A stretch of 38,468 bases of DNA from Alphaproteobacteria bacterium (GTDB lineage: Bacteria > Pseudomonadota > Alphaproteobacteria > Micavibrionales > Micavibrionaceae), in contig JAIXWE010000035.1 in assembly GCA_027482195.1 (NCBI GenBank), positions 1 to 38,468 of the forward strand, given 5' to 3'. The position numbers and the translations under genes were made by a program. Positions 1 through 8,072 of the stretch are shown here, in pieces. Below the pieces are notes generated by a model, which was given only the letters and a program-made list of their open reading frames with translations, ran no database searches and was not told the DNA's origin. The stretch's first letter is position 1, and every line of letters begins with the position of its first letter.

Positions 1-44
1 AATGGTACTCAGAAAAAATTTATAACGAGAAAGGGAATAGTCGT

Positions 45-632
45 ATGATTTACATTGAGAAAGAGAATAGCCGCGCGATTAAAGCAGCAAAAGGTGTTTT
101 CGGAATGGTCACAGCCCCGCTTGTGACGGAGACGGGGCTTGAGACGTTTGCGCGTGTTCTTAAAGACAGCGCGGAATTCGAGGACTTTCTTTCTCAAGAC
201 GGTGGCAAGATTATCGGGTTTTTGGACGCGCTTTATAACACGGAAGGTAAGCAAGCCCGTGATTTGTTTGTCACGGCATTGTCACTTTCAAATGCTGTGG
301 CGATGCTTTCTCACAAAGGTCGTGCAAAGTGGCTTGCAGAAAAGATTGAAACTTTGACCAACGATCAGGTAACCGATATTTTAACCTCTTCACATGCTGT
401 TTATGGCCTTGCTATCCACGGTCAAGGTAAGTGGCTTACACAAAAAATTGACACGCTCGATTCAGTGGATCAAATAGAAAAAATTTGCCGCGCGCCCAAC
501 GCCATGCGTGGTTTGGCGGATGCAGGTTGCGGTTTGTGGGTCAGCAAAAAACAAGCGGAAATTAACGCGATTGCCGGTGCTCAAAAAATTGCCCTTGATA
601 CGGAGCTGTCCGCGTCGTCGCCAGCGCCTTAA
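45..632 (+). CDS. Hypothetical protein with 34-35-residue repeats, possibly 5'-truncated by the window edge
   Basis: I do not recognise a family. From the ATG at 45 the product is 195 aa with no signal peptide or membrane segment. Its second half holds an imperfect repeat of period 34-35 beginning at residues 83 (NAVAML), 117 (HAVYGL) and 152 (NAMRGL). The repeat shape is xA(V/M)xxL, then a Gly-rich turn, then KW(L) or LWV, then KI(E/D)TL. This suggests a small all-helical repeat domain. The frame stays open upstream to the window edge, and the upstream codons (EKGNSR) echo EKENSR just after the ATG, so the true start may lie outside the window. AAAGGG at 30-35 could still serve as the ribosome site for the ATG at 45. 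The 3' end overlaps the convergent purE stop by 4 nt. Function unknown. Confidence 0.7.
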   Translation: MIYIEKENSRAIKAAKGVFGMVTAPLVTETGLETFARVLKDSAEFEDFLSQDGGKIIGFLDALYNTEGKQARDLFVTALSLSNAVAMLSHKGRAKWLAEKIETLTNDQVTDILTSSHAVYGLAIHGQGKWLTQKIDTLDSVDQIEKICRAPNAMRGLADAGCGLWVSKKQAEINAIAGAQKIALDTELSASSPAP

Positions 633-1123
633 TTCGGAGCTTCCGCCACATTCGTGGTTTGGGTGGTGCGGTAATCTTGAAGCTTTTCGGTCAAATGGGT
701 GTCATGCACGGCCAAAATACTGATCGCCAAAAGGGCGGCGTTGATGGCACCCGCTTTGCCAATTGCCAAGGTGCCCACCGGAATTCCCGCTGGCATTTGC
801 ACAATAGATAACAAGCTGTCTTGCCCTTTGAGGGCGTGGCTTTCCACCGGAACGCCCAAAACGGGAAGGTGGGTGAGGCTTGCCGCCATGCCGGGTAAAT
901 GTGCCGCGCCACCAGCCCCCGCAATAATCACTTTTATACCGCGTGGTGCGGCCGTTTTTGCAAATTCATAAAGCCGGTCAGGTGTGCGGTGCGCAGAGAC
1001 AATTTTCACTTCATGCGCAACGCCAAATTGATGAAGGATATTATGCGCATGTTGCATTGTCTCCCAATCGGATTGAGAGCCCATGATAATGGAAATAACC
1101 GGCTGGGGATCAGAGAGTGTCAT
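629..1123 (-). CDS. purE: N5-carboxyaminoimidazole ribonucleotide mutase (PurE)
   Basis: PurE class I converts N5-CAIR to CAIR in de novo purine synthesis, in the cytosol. The 164-aa product has the usual length. It carries GSQSDW near residue 16, SAHRTP near 44 and the glycine-rich [12 protein letters not shown] stretch near 68, which together bind the nucleotide and hold the catalytic histidine. The purK gene that normally accompanies the class I enzyme is not in view; the upstream neighbour is instead a DUF465 gene, whose stop overlaps the purE ATG (ATGA), so the two are probably co-transcribed and translationally coupled. The purE stop overlaps the stop of the convergent gene by 4 nt. Confidence 0.95.
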   Translation of the reverse strand: MTLSDPQPVISIIMGSQSDWETMQHAHNILHQFGVAHEVKIVSAHRTPDRLYEFAKTAAPRGIKVIIAGAGGAAHLPGMAASLTHLPVLGVPVESHALKGQDSLLSIVQMPAGIPVGTLAIGKAGAINAALLAISILAVHDTHLTEKLQDYRTTQTTNVAEAPN

Positions 1124-1317
1124 GCGATGATGTCGGGAATAAGAGAGCTTTCGATTCGCAGAATAAGGTCTTTGAGGCGCAGTTTCTCTTTTTTAAGCCG
1201 CGCAATATTCATAAAATCCGCAGGGATTGCGCGCGATAAAACCTCAATTTGTTCATCCACCTGACGGTGTTCGCGTTTCAGCTCTTCGAGCTTGTCGCGC
1301 AAGGCATCTTCATCCAT
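1120..1317 (-). CDS. DUF465/YdcH-family small coiled-coil protein
   Basis: This 65-aa, highly charged, helical protein matches the DUF465 (YdcH) family common in alphaproteobacteria: an N-terminal helix ([19 protein letters not shown]), a short turn, then a second helix containing [10 protein letters not shown]. The two helices would form an antiparallel coiled coil. The molecular role of the family is unknown. It is the first gene of a two-gene unit with purE, overlapping by 4 nt. The 132-nt gap to the divergent pfk gene must hold its promoter; a TATAAA reading toward this gene lies in that gap, but no good -35 partner is visible. Confidence 0.85.
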   Translation of the reverse strand: MDEDALRDKLEELKREHRQVDEQIEVLSRAIPADFMNIARLKKEKLRLKDLILRIESSLIPDIIA

Positions 1318-1449
1318 GACATAATTACCTAAAAGTCCAAGAAATCGAATTTGTTTATAACAGAAAAAATCCTGTCTGAATAGCTATTTACGGATAAGAG
1401 TTGAGCGTTTATCGTGGACAGCGTTCATATTTATTATCGAGGTTCATTC

Positions 1450-2529
1450 ATGAAAAAGCGTATAGGGATTCTGACCAGTGGCGGCGATTGTGCCGGCCTC
1501 AATGCCGCCATTCGTGCGGCCGTGCATCGCGCGGATTTATTAGGTTGGGAAGTTGTGGGAATTTTGGATGGTACGGCCGGATTGTTGTTTGATCCGCCTC
1601 AGGTACGTGTGCTGCATCCGAATGATTTTGATAATAATGTCATGCGCATGGGTGGCACCATTTTAGGTACAACTAACAAAGGAAATCCTTTTGATTATCC
1701 CATGCCGGATGGATCACGCAAAGACCGCTCAGAGGAGATCATCACCAATTTGAAAACATTGGGCGTTGAGGCCATTATCGGTATTGGTGGTGATGGAAGT
1801 TTTGCCATCTTGCGCAAATTGGCGATGCAAGGCGGCATTCGCATGGTGGGTATTCCAAAAACAATTGATAATGATATCGGCGAAACCGAAGCCTCAATTG
1901 GTTTTGATACCGCCGTTGCGGTCGCAACCGAGGCGTTAGACCGTCTCCAACCCACAGCCGCATCGCATGACCGCGTGATGGTATTGGAAGTGATGGGACG
2001 TGATGCGGGGCATATTGCGTTATCGGCCGGAATTGCCGGGGGTGCCGATGTTATTTTAATTCCCGAAATTCCGTATCGGATCAACAGTATCGCCAAGAAA
2101 ATTCAGGCCGTGAAAGAGGGTGGGCGGAACTTTGCGCTGGTGGTTGTGTCTGAAGCTGTCAAAACATTGGACGGTGAATCCGCACAAATGGAATTCTCCG
2201 ATGGGCAAAAACGTTATGGCGGCATTGGCCATTATGTTGGTGAACAAATTTTCAAAGCAACCGGATCAGAGACCCGTGTCACCGTTTTGGGACATGTGCA
2301 ACGCGGAAGCCAACCAACTTATAATGATCGTTTGCTTGCATCCGCGTTTGGGGTGCGTGCGGTTGATTTAATCTCGCAAGGAAAATTTGACCGCATGGTC
2401 GCATGGAAAAATCGTCAGATTGTTGACGTGCCGATTGAAACCGCTATTGCCGCATACCAAGCTGTTGATACCAACAATACGTTGGTACATACGGCGCGGG
2501 CATTGGGTATTTCCTTGGGCGACGAATAA
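1450..2529 (+). CDS. 6-phosphofructokinase (PFK-A superfamily; ATP or PPi donor unresolved)
   Basis: The product phosphorylates fructose 6-phosphate to fructose 1,6-bisphosphate in glycolysis, or runs reversibly if pyrophosphate is the donor. I chose the ATG at 1450, giving 359 aa that begin MKKRIGILTSGGDCAGLNA, because GAGG at 1439-1442 sits at ribosome-site distance and the family begins here; an in-frame ATG at 1414 lacks such support. Visible motifs are the phosphate-binding GGDCAGLN, GIGGDGSF, PKTIDNDI with the catalytic aspartates, and MGRDAGHIAL. The donor-discriminating positions combine Gly in GGDGS (usual for ATP enzymes) with Lys in PKTIDND (usual for PPi enzymes but also present in some ATP enzymes), so the donor cannot be read with confidence. 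It heads a plus-strand run of membrane-protein genes. Confidence 0.93.
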   Translation: MKKRIGILTSGGDCAGLNAAIRAAVHRADLLGWEVVGILDGTAGLLFDPPQVRVLHPNDFDNNVMRMGGTILGTTNKGNPFDYPMPDGSRKDRSEEIITNLKTLGVEAIIGIGGDGSFAILRKLAMQGGIRMVGIPKTIDNDIGETEASIGFDTAVAVATEALDRLQPTAASHDRVMVLEVMGRDAGHIALSAGIAGGADVILIPEIPYRINSIAKKIQAVKEGGRNFALVVVSEAVKTLDGESAQMEFSDGQKRYGGIGHYVGEQIFKATGSETRVTVLGHVQRGSQPTYNDRLLASAFGVRAVDLISQGKFDRMVAWKNRQIVDVPIETAIAAYQAVDTNNTLVHTARALGISLGDE

Positions 2530-2531
2530 AC

Positions 2532-3113
2532 ATGTTGAGCTATCTCGAACAATCATTAAGTGCGGATGAAAAATTGGTGACCATTGGTCGCTTTCATTGG
2601 TTTTATGATGTTCAAGCATGTTTGAATTTGTTTTGGGGTTTTTTCTTTGCCGCGATGATTGTTGTCACGGCGATGAATGTGGAACCTTATTTGCCGGGCA
2701 AATTGACCTTGTTGTCCCAACCGCTTTTTGTCGGTGATAATTGGATGGATCATCTGAAAAAACTTCATCCCATTGTCAAGCTGATGGCGGTGTTGATTTT
2801 TCTTTTCGGCATTTTACGCTTTGCCCAGATGTTGGTCATTAAAGCCACCACCGAAATCGCCGTGACCACCCAACGCGTGATTTTCAAGCGTGGATTGGTT
2901 GCGCGTTATGTTGGTGAGATGAATATTAATCGTATTGAAGGTGTGTCGGTTGCGCAAAGTTTTTGGGGGCGCATTTTTGATTTCGGCTCCATCATCATTC
3001 GCGGCATGGGAGTGGGGGAGATGTTTTTGCCACCCATTTCAAGGCCGTTGATTTTCCGCCGCGCCATTGAAAAAGCGCAAAGCATATCCGAAGACCGTCG
3101 GGACGGAAATTGA
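2532..3113 (+). CDS. Bacterial PH-domain (bPH_2/DUF304-like) membrane protein, first of a tandem pair
   Basis: This 193-aa protein has two hydrophobic segments, near residues 32-52 and 80-102, followed by a cytosolic-type bPH_2 domain. The domain contains TEIAVTTQRVIFKRGLV and NRIEGVSVAQSFWGRIFDFG, the typical 'TxxRVIxxxGl ... ri.sv.v.qs.lgri..yG' pattern of YdbS/YdbT-like proteins. The function of this family is unknown; a role in membrane or envelope stress is often suggested. Its ATG lies 2 nt after the pfk stop, so it is likely in the same transcript. The next gene encodes a second protein of the same fold. Confidence 0.88.
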   Translation: MLSYLEQSLSADEKLVTIGRFHWFYDVQACLNLFWGFFFAAMIVVTAMNVEPYLPGKLTLLSQPLFVGDNWMDHLKKLHPIVKLMAVLIFLFGILRFAQMLVIKATTEIAVTTQRVIFKRGLVARYVGEMNINRIEGVSVAQSFWGRIFDFGSIIIRGMGVGEMFLPPISRPLIFRRAIEKAQSISEDRRDGN

Positions 3114-3114
3114 C

Positions 3115-3615
3115 ATGGATGCGCGGGAGATTATTAAGGCGCGCGGTTCTGACTTTCCCGTGAAAATGCGGGAAGACGAAAAATTGTTATGTGAGGCAAA
3201 AATCTCACAAGCTGTTTATTGGAAGCCCCTTGCGATTTTCTTTGTCGCTCTTTTGTTTTTGCTCATCGCGCGGAATTTATTTTTATTTTTGGCTTTTGTC
3301 GCACTTGTTTCTTATGCTTATTTTTATTTGGTCAAATCATCGTTATTTTTGCTTGTCACATCACAACGTGTGATGTTTCGCTCTGGCCTCATCAAGGTGG
3401 ACACGGTTCAATTGCGCCTTGATCGGATCGAAAGTGTAGAAATTCAACGCACCGTCATGGGCCAATTGTTGGGCTATGCCACGGTGGTGATTACCGGAAC
3501 GGGAAATCGTTTTGCCTTTGTGCCGTTTGTGGCGAATGCAAGCCAGATTCGTGATGTGTTGGATGAATTATTATACCAACGCGATAAAAAACCACCCCAG
3601 GATGATGGGTTATGA
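3115..3615 (+). CDS. Bacterial PH-domain (bPH_2) membrane protein, second of a tandem pair
   Basis: The 166-aa product begins MDAREIIKARGSDFPVK. I chose the ATG at 3115, one base after the previous stop and preceded by GGGACGG, instead of the ATG at 3067, which lies inside the upstream gene. It has a strongly hydrophobic double span near residues 37-75, then a bPH_2 domain with SLFLLVTSQRVMFRSGLI and LDRIESVEIQRTVMGQLLGYATV. It is a paralogue of the preceding gene, and such pairs may form hetero-oligomers (inference). Its stop overlaps the next start (ATGA at 3612-3615), indicating translational coupling. Function unknown. Confidence 0.88.
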   Translation: MDAREIIKARGSDFPVKMREDEKLLCEAKISQAVYWKPLAIFFVALLFLLIARNLFLFLAFVALVSYAYFYLVKSSLFLLVTSQRVMFRSGLIKVDTVQLRLDRIESVEIQRTVMGQLLGYATVVITGTGNRFAFVPFVANASQIRDVLDELLYQRDKKPPQDDGL

Positions 3616-4097
3616 TGAAAATCTTAAACACAATTGCGCGCGCAATTGGCGGGTCGGTGCGGCGTTTAATTTTTCTCCTGATATTCGGGGCTTTGGCGGT
3701 GATGCATTTCACCGGTGTCGCACCATTAGAGGTATTGCAAAAAACTGCCCCCGGTTTTGCCGTGCCCGTCACACAGGATGTGGCATGGTCACGCGGTGAT
3801 GAAAACGACCCCGCAAAAAATGCGTATCAGCATTTCAGAAAACACGGCGCGGATTTTGGATTTAACCAAGCTGAGCAATATTACAAAGCCGCGCATGACT
3901 TTGTGACATCCCCGCCCGCGGGCACATTGTCGGTTGTACAACAGGATGGGGATATGATTTTTTACAACCCTGATTTGAATTGGTTTGCCGTGAAAACACG
4001 CGATGGCGTGCCGCGTACTTTGTTCAAGCCAGATCCAAAGATTCATGGCTTTGCAACCAATATGGATTATTTTCGTACACAAACGGAGCGTCGTTGA
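3612..4097 (+). CDS. Membrane-anchored protein with a polymorphic-toxin-like C-terminal domain
   Basis: The 161-aa product has a basic N-terminus and one hydrophobic segment (about residues 18-36), then a linker and a compact C-terminal domain from about residue 70. That domain reads KHGADFGF, a helix ending DFVTSPPAGTL, DGDMIFYNPDLNWFAV, then GVPRTLFKPDP and NMDYF. From memory this order closely resembles a domain found at the C-termini of Rhs/LXG-type polymorphic toxins and in single-domain bacterial proteins, thought to be nucleases. Candidate catalytic residues are His78, Arg135 and Thr136. No large secretion or repeat region is attached; instead there is a membrane anchor. The next gene starts directly after its stop and could encode a partner. 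It overlaps the upstream PH gene by 4 nt. The toxin assignment is inference. Confidence 0.8.
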   Translation: MMKILNTIARAIGGSVRRLIFLLIFGALAVMHFTGVAPLEVLQKTAPGFAVPVTQDVAWSRGDENDPAKNAYQHFRKHGADFGFNQAEQYYKAAHDFVTSPPAGTLSVVQQDGDMIFYNPDLNWFAVKTRDGVPRTLFKPDPKIHGFATNMDYFRTQTERR

Positions 4098-4376
4098 ATG
4101 TCGCTTGATCTTTTATGTCGTATTTGTGGTTTAAAACAACAAAACCCACCTTGGGGCAAAAAAGGTGATCAACCCAGCTTTGCCATTTGTCCCTGTTGCG
4201 GCGGAGAGTTCGGTTACGATGACGCCACCGTTGAAGCCGTTGTCACCGCGCGCAAGCAATGGATGAGCGAGGGGTGCGAATGGTTTTTGTCGGAGTTGCG
4301 CCCAGCGAGATGGAATGTGCAAACACAAATGAAAGATCTTGACGGATCGCCATGGGACCCAAAGGTGATTGGATAA
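4098..4376 (+). CDS. CPCC-type cysteine-rich small protein, candidate partner or immunity protein
   Basis: This 92-aa protein has two cysteine pairs, Cys7-x2-Cys10 (CRICG) and CPCC at residues 31-34, followed by GGEFGYDD and a helical segment with ARKQWMSEGCEWF. The layout matches a widespread small family, commonly of the form 'C..CG ... P(S)(Y/F)xICPCCGxEFGY(D/E)D', that probably binds one zinc ion. As I recall, members are often encoded beside toxin genes and are proposed to act as immunity or accessory proteins. Here it starts immediately after the toxin-like gene, with GGAG at 4085-4088, and its stop overlaps the start of the L,D-transpeptidase gene (TAATG). The immunity role is inference from position and family habit. 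Confidence 0.8.
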   Translation: MSLDLLCRICGLKQQNPPWGKKGDQPSFAICPCCGGEFGYDDATVEAVVTARKQWMSEGCEWFLSELRPARWNVQTQMKDLDGSPWDPKVIG

Positions 4377-6007
4377 TGCGTTTTTTTATTGTTTTTTTGA
4401 TGATTGTTTTTTCAACGCCAGTTTTCGCAAACACATTGGCAAACCGCGCTGCAGCGGGAAGCGTTGAAAATATCAAGCTTTATAATGCGCAACGTCTCAG
4501 CGATTTTTACACATCTTATCAAGGGTTGCCGTTATGGATTGATACGAACCGTGCAAATAAGCCCGCGCAAGAGATGATCCGTGTTTTTGAGTCATCATGG
4601 CAACATGGTTTAAACCCACAAAATTATCATATCGAAGAATTGCGCGGCTTGGCGCAACAAGATGTGTTGGCCGACCCGGACGCTTTTGAGATTTTGATGT
4701 CGGATGCGGTGGCGCGTTACGCGCGGCACATGACCGGTATGCGTATTTCCCCAAGTAAGATTGAGGCCGACCCCACATCATGGGCGCGCGGTGTGAGAGC
4801 CGATGATTTTTTGAATCATCTGGTCATGCAATCAAACAAGGTGAGGGCGGTTGAGGATTTATCCCCGCAAAGTGAATTGTATAAAGCCCTTCAAAAAGAG
4901 TTGATCAAACTTCATGATGAAGTGATTAAAAACCCGCAAAAAGATTTGCCGCCCATTCACCTTGCACGCACCTTACGTGAGCCGCAATCAGACCCGGCGA
5001 TTGCCGAAATTCGCACACGCTTGGGCGTGTTTATGGACGAGGAGCAAGATCCGCATATCTATGATGCGCGATTGGGGGATGCGATTGCGGTCTTTCAAGA
5101 AAATAATGGGATTAAGCCCGATCGCTTGATCGGCAAGCGCACCATGGCGGCCATGAATGAAGGGCGGCTTGATAAATTGTTGCGCGTGATTGCGAATATG
5201 GAGCGGTTACGTTGGTTGGATCCGAATTTTAATCCAGTGCGTTATATTAAGGTGAATGTGCCCGCGATGCGTTTATGGGCGATTGATCAAGGGAGCGTAG
5301 TGGCCGATATGCCCGTGGTGATTGGCCGCGAAACGCGCCCGACCTATAGCTTTATTACCGAAGCGGTGGGGGTGCGGTTTAATCCGAAATGGCATGTGCC
5401 CGACACGATCAAGCAAGAAGATTTCTTGCCCCTTTTGCAACAAGACCCAAAAGCGTTAGAGAAGAAAAATATTTCCGTCATTCAATATACATCGGACGGG
5501 GCGGAAGAAATTGACACAACCAAAGTTGATTGGTCAAAAGTCACACCGAGTGAAATCAGAAACCTTGGTATGGTTCAAGGGTTTGGGAGCGATAATGCGT
5601 TGGGACGTATTCGTATTTTGATGCCCAACCGCCATGATATTTATTTGCACGACACCAACACGCCCAATTTATTTGAGAAAGATTTCCGTGCGTTAAGTTC
5701 GGGATGTATCCGCATGGGTGAGCCCGATAAAATCGCTAATTTTATTTTGAGCAAAAATCCAGATTGGGATGAAAGCAAACTTCAAACCCGGCTTGACCGT
5801 GACGGCACATCCGAAGTCAAGGCGGCGGATCCCGTGCCCGTTTTTATTCTTTATCAAACGTTGTGGATGGGGGCCGGCGCAAGTTTGCGCAGTGCGCCGG
5901 ACATTTATGGTGAAGATGTTAAATTAATTCATGCTCTGTCTGACGGTAATTTTTTACCGCTTGAAATAAATGAACAAGTAAAAACAAGAAATATAAAAAT
6001 TAAATAG
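4376..6007 (+). CDS. L,D-transpeptidase, YcbB/LdtD type
   Basis: The product forms 3-3 cross-links in peptidoglycan or attaches proteins to it in the periplasm. I chose the ATG at 4376, which overlaps the previous stop as TAATG and is preceded by AAAGGTGA; it yields 543 aa starting with a clear signal peptide (MRFFIVFLMIVFSTPVFA). The ATG at 4352 would put a hydrophilic leader before it. The scaffold region (residues 25-200) carries the LWID...Q..GL.P..Y pattern of YcbB proteins. A peptidoglycan-binding repeat (AVFQENNGIKPDRLIGKRT) lies near 245. The YkuD catalytic domain follows, with YLHDTN and SSGCIRMG; Cys444 is the nucleophile. An LdtR-like regulator is encoded about 7.8 kb away at 13843. 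Confidence 0.93.
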   Translation: MRFFIVFLMIVFSTPVFANTLANRAAAGSVENIKLYNAQRLSDFYTSYQGLPLWIDTNRANKPAQEMIRVFESSWQHGLNPQNYHIEELRGLAQQDVLADPDAFEILMSDAVARYARHMTGMRISPSKIEADPTSWARGVRADDFLNHLVMQSNKVRAVEDLSPQSELYKALQKELIKLHDEVIKNPQKDLPPIHLARTLREPQSDPAIAEIRTRLGVFMDEEQDPHIYDARLGDAIAVFQENNGIKPDRLIGKRTMAAMNEGRLDKLLRVIANMERLRWLDPNFNPVRYIKVNVPAMRLWAIDQGSVVADMPVVIGRETRPTYSFITEAVGVRFNPKWHVPDTIKQEDFLPLLQQDPKALEKKNISVIQYTSDGAEEIDTTKVDWSKVTPSEIRNLGMVQGFGSDNALGRIRILMPNRHDIYLHDTNTPNLFEKDFRALSSGCIRMGEPDKIANFILSKNPDWDESKLQTRLDRDGTSEVKAADPVPVFILYQTLWMGAGASLRSAPDIYGEDVKLIHALSDGNFLPLEINEQVKTRNIKIK

Positions 6008-6114
6008 TAATTCTATTTCATTTTAAGTATTTGATTTTGTTATTGCATCGCCACAAAGGATTTCATAAAATAGAAAGATGTGGGGATAATTGCACATACA
6101 TTCTTGAGCGTCTT

Positions 6115-6143
6115 TTGCATTTTTAAGCTTACTTTGCTATAGC
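6115..6143 (+). promoter_or_regulatory. Putative sigma70-type promoter for the DUF882 gene
   Basis: TTGCAT at 6115-6120 and TATAGC at 6138-6143 are separated by 17 nt. They lie in the 210-nt AT-rich gap between the L,D-transpeptidase and DUF882 genes and would give a leader of about 70 nt. No terminator hairpin with a T-run was seen in this gap, so read-through from upstream is also possible. Confidence 0.5.
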
Positions 6144-6217
6144 TTGTTGCCGCCCGGTTGGGTTGGGTGAATATTCACTTTCTATTTTTGTGCGCTTTTG
6201 CGCCAAGGAGAAACAGA

Positions 6218-6790
6218 ATGGACTTCGAAACGTTGGTAACCAAGACAATGGAACGCCGCGGCTTTTTACAAGCGACCATGACGTTGTCAGCGGCCGCTTT
6301 TTTATCAACCACACTTGTGACACCGGCTTTGGCCGCAAATAACGCGGGCGTGTATCGTGCATCATTTCGTAATGCCCACACGGGTGAGACATTTGACGGC
6401 GTGTACCGCGTTGGTAATAAATATCTTCCCGAAGCGTTTGAGCGCATTAATTACGTGTTGCGCGATTTTCGCCAGAACGAAGTTTTCCCCATTGATCCGC
6501 GCGTCGTGGATATTGTTTCGATCGTCCACAAATCTTTAGGGCAACGCGAACCTTACTCCGTTATTTCCGGTTACCGTTCCCCGCGCACCAATGCCAATTT
6601 GCGTTCCCATGAACGTGGTGTGGCGCGGCGTTCATTGCACATGTCAGGCCAGGCGATTGATGTGCGGCTTCCCAGTGTGGGCGCGCGCGGCATCCGCGAG
6701 GCGGCGGTGCGTCTTCATGCCGGCGGTGTGGGATATTATCCGCGTTCTGACTTCGTCCATATGGACTCCGGCACGTTTCGTACGTGGTAA
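6218..6790 (+). CDS. Tat-exported DUF882 / M15-like murein peptidase family protein
   Basis: The product is probably a periplasmic zinc peptidase acting on peptidoglycan (YcbK/MepK-like). I chose the ATG at 6218 because AAGGAGA lies just upstream; it gives 190 aa. The N-terminus has a twin-arginine signal (ERRGFLQ, Arg13-Arg14), a hydrophobic stretch and an Ala-x-Ala cleavage site near residue 39. The M15-like zinc and catalytic positions are visible: SGYRSPRTN, then SLHMSGQAIDVR (His141, Asp148), then SDFVHMD (His181). It sits directly after the L,D-transpeptidase gene, which fits a joint role: enzymes of this family can open 3-3 cross-links made by L,D-transpeptidases. That link is inference. 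Confidence 0.92.
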   Translation: MDFETLVTKTMERRGFLQATMTLSAAAFLSTTLVTPALAANNAGVYRASFRNAHTGETFDGVYRVGNKYLPEAFERINYVLRDFRQNEVFPIDPRVVDIVSIVHKSLGQREPYSVISGYRSPRTNANLRSHERGVARRSLHMSGQAIDVRLPSVGARGIREAAVRLHAGGVGYYPRSDFVHMDSGTFRTW

Positions 6791-6819
6791 AAGCCGCATA
6801 AATCTGACATTATCGCTGA

Positions 6820-7566
6820 ATGGAATCATTTGAAGATCAAGGCATTGTCTTGTCACTGCGCGCGCATGGCGAACATGGCGCGGTTGTGGCGCTGCTGACC
6901 CGTGATCATGGCCGATATTTGGGTTTTGTGAATGGTGCGAAATCATCGCGCATGCGCGGCATGTTGGAAATTGGGTCTGTGGCCGATGTGACATGGCGGG
7001 CGCGCACATCGGAACAAATGGGCGCATGGGCAATTGATAATGCACAAAATACGGCCGCCTTTATCATGACAGACCCTTTACGGTTATCGGCGTTGTTATC
7101 GGCCTGTGCGTTGGTTGATGCGGCGTTGCCCGAGCGTGAGTCACACCCCGCACTTTTCGAAGGGATGAAAGCGTTGATGAGCACGCTTCAGATGGATGTG
7201 TGGGCGCAAGCGTATATTTTGTGGGAGATTGCCTTTTTACGTGAGCTTGGTTTCGGGCTTGATTTATCACGCTGTGTCGCCGGGGGTGATGCGGCGACCT
7301 TGGCTTATATGAGTCCGAAATCAGGGTGTGCGGTGAGTTTGAAAGAAGGGGAGCCGTATCGCCATAAATTATTAGTCCTGCCGGAGTTTTTAAAACCGAA
7401 CGGTTATCGTGATACGCAAGAGATCGACATTGCGCGCGGTTTAAAAATGACCAGCCATTTTTTGGAACATTGGGTTTTTGCACAACATACACGCGGTGTG
7501 CCCGAAGCACGCTTGCGTTTTGAATCTGCCTTTGCGACAACGCATTCATGTCAAATCTCAGCTTAG
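6820..7566 (+). CDS. recO: DNA repair protein RecO
   Basis: RecO helps load RecA onto SSB-coated DNA with RecR (RecFOR pathway). The 248-aa product has the family's N-terminal OB fold (DQGIVLSLRAHGEHGAVVALLTRDHGRYLGFVNGA is its first part), a helical middle with LREL and FGLDLSRC, and a C-terminal helix. Length and order match alphaproteobacterial RecO. The ATG at 6820 has no clear ribosome site. The 3' end overlaps the next gene by 19 nt, and that gene overlaps parC, so recO, the YgjV-like gene and parC are probably one transcript. Confidence 0.92.
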   Translation: MESFEDQGIVLSLRAHGEHGAVVALLTRDHGRYLGFVNGAKSSRMRGMLEIGSVADVTWRARTSEQMGAWAIDNAQNTAAFIMTDPLRLSALLSACALVDAALPERESHPALFEGMKALMSTLQMDVWAQAYILWEIAFLRELGFGLDLSRCVAGGDAATLAYMSPKSGCAVSLKEGEPYRHKLLVLPEFLKPNGYRDTQEIDIARGLKMTSHFLEHWVFAQHTRGVPEARLRFESAFATTHSCQISA

Positions 7567-8072
7567 ATTTTTTTACCATCCTTGCGCAAATCCTTGGGTT
7601 TGTTGCTTTTGGTTTGAGTGTGTGGGCCAAATATCAAACCCAAGACTCGAAACTTAAATTTTTTATGTTTCTGCAAAGTGGGACATTGTCATTGCATTGG
7701 TTGTTCATGGAACAATGGACGGCGATGATGATTTCCATCACGGCCGCCTTGCGCAATTGGTTATCAATTAAATATAGCTCGAAAATTCTTGCCGTGACCT
7801 TTATGGCGATATTTTTCGGCTTTGGTGTTTGGACGTATCATGTGTGGTATAACGCCCTTCCGGTTATTGCCGGTATTGTTGCAACTTATGGGTATTTTTT
7901 TCTGAGTGGTGTGCGGATGCGTGTTTGCCTCCTGACCGGTTCCTGTTTATGGTTCATTCACAATTGTATCACGCTTTCTGTTGGCCCTCTCTTGATGGAG
8001 ATGGCAATAATTGCTACTGGTTTAATGACACTGCACCGCATTTTATCTGAGGAACATAAGTCACATGGGTAA
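7548..8072 (+). CDS. YgjV-family inner membrane protein
   Basis: The 174-aa product is almost entirely hydrophobic, with six or seven predicted spans. The order of features (an N-terminal QILGFVAFG segment, a short loop with [11 protein letters not shown], then several spans including [10 protein letters not shown]) fits the Imp-YgjV family of bacterial inner membrane proteins of unknown function. It overlaps recO by 19 nt and parC by 8 nt. No catalytic motif is visible. Confidence 0.8.
   Translation: MSNLSLDFFTILAQILGFVAFGLSVWAKYQTQDSKLKFFMFLQSGTLSLHWLFMEQWTAMMISITAALRNWLSIKYSSKILAVTFMAIFFGFGVWTYHVWYNALPVIAGIVATYGYFFLSGVRMRVCLLTGSCLWFIHNCITLSVGPLLMEMAIIATGLMTLHRILSEEHKSHG

Noticed and set aside
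1695-2096. Antisense open frame inside pfk
   Set aside because: It is a mirror of strong coding sequence on the other strand and has no ribosome site or recognisable product; the same holds for long antisense frames in recO, glyA, valS and tkt.
3067-3114. Earlier start for the second PH gene
   Set aside because: It would overlap the previous coding region in another frame, and the ATG at 3115 is at the junction with a fair ribosome site.
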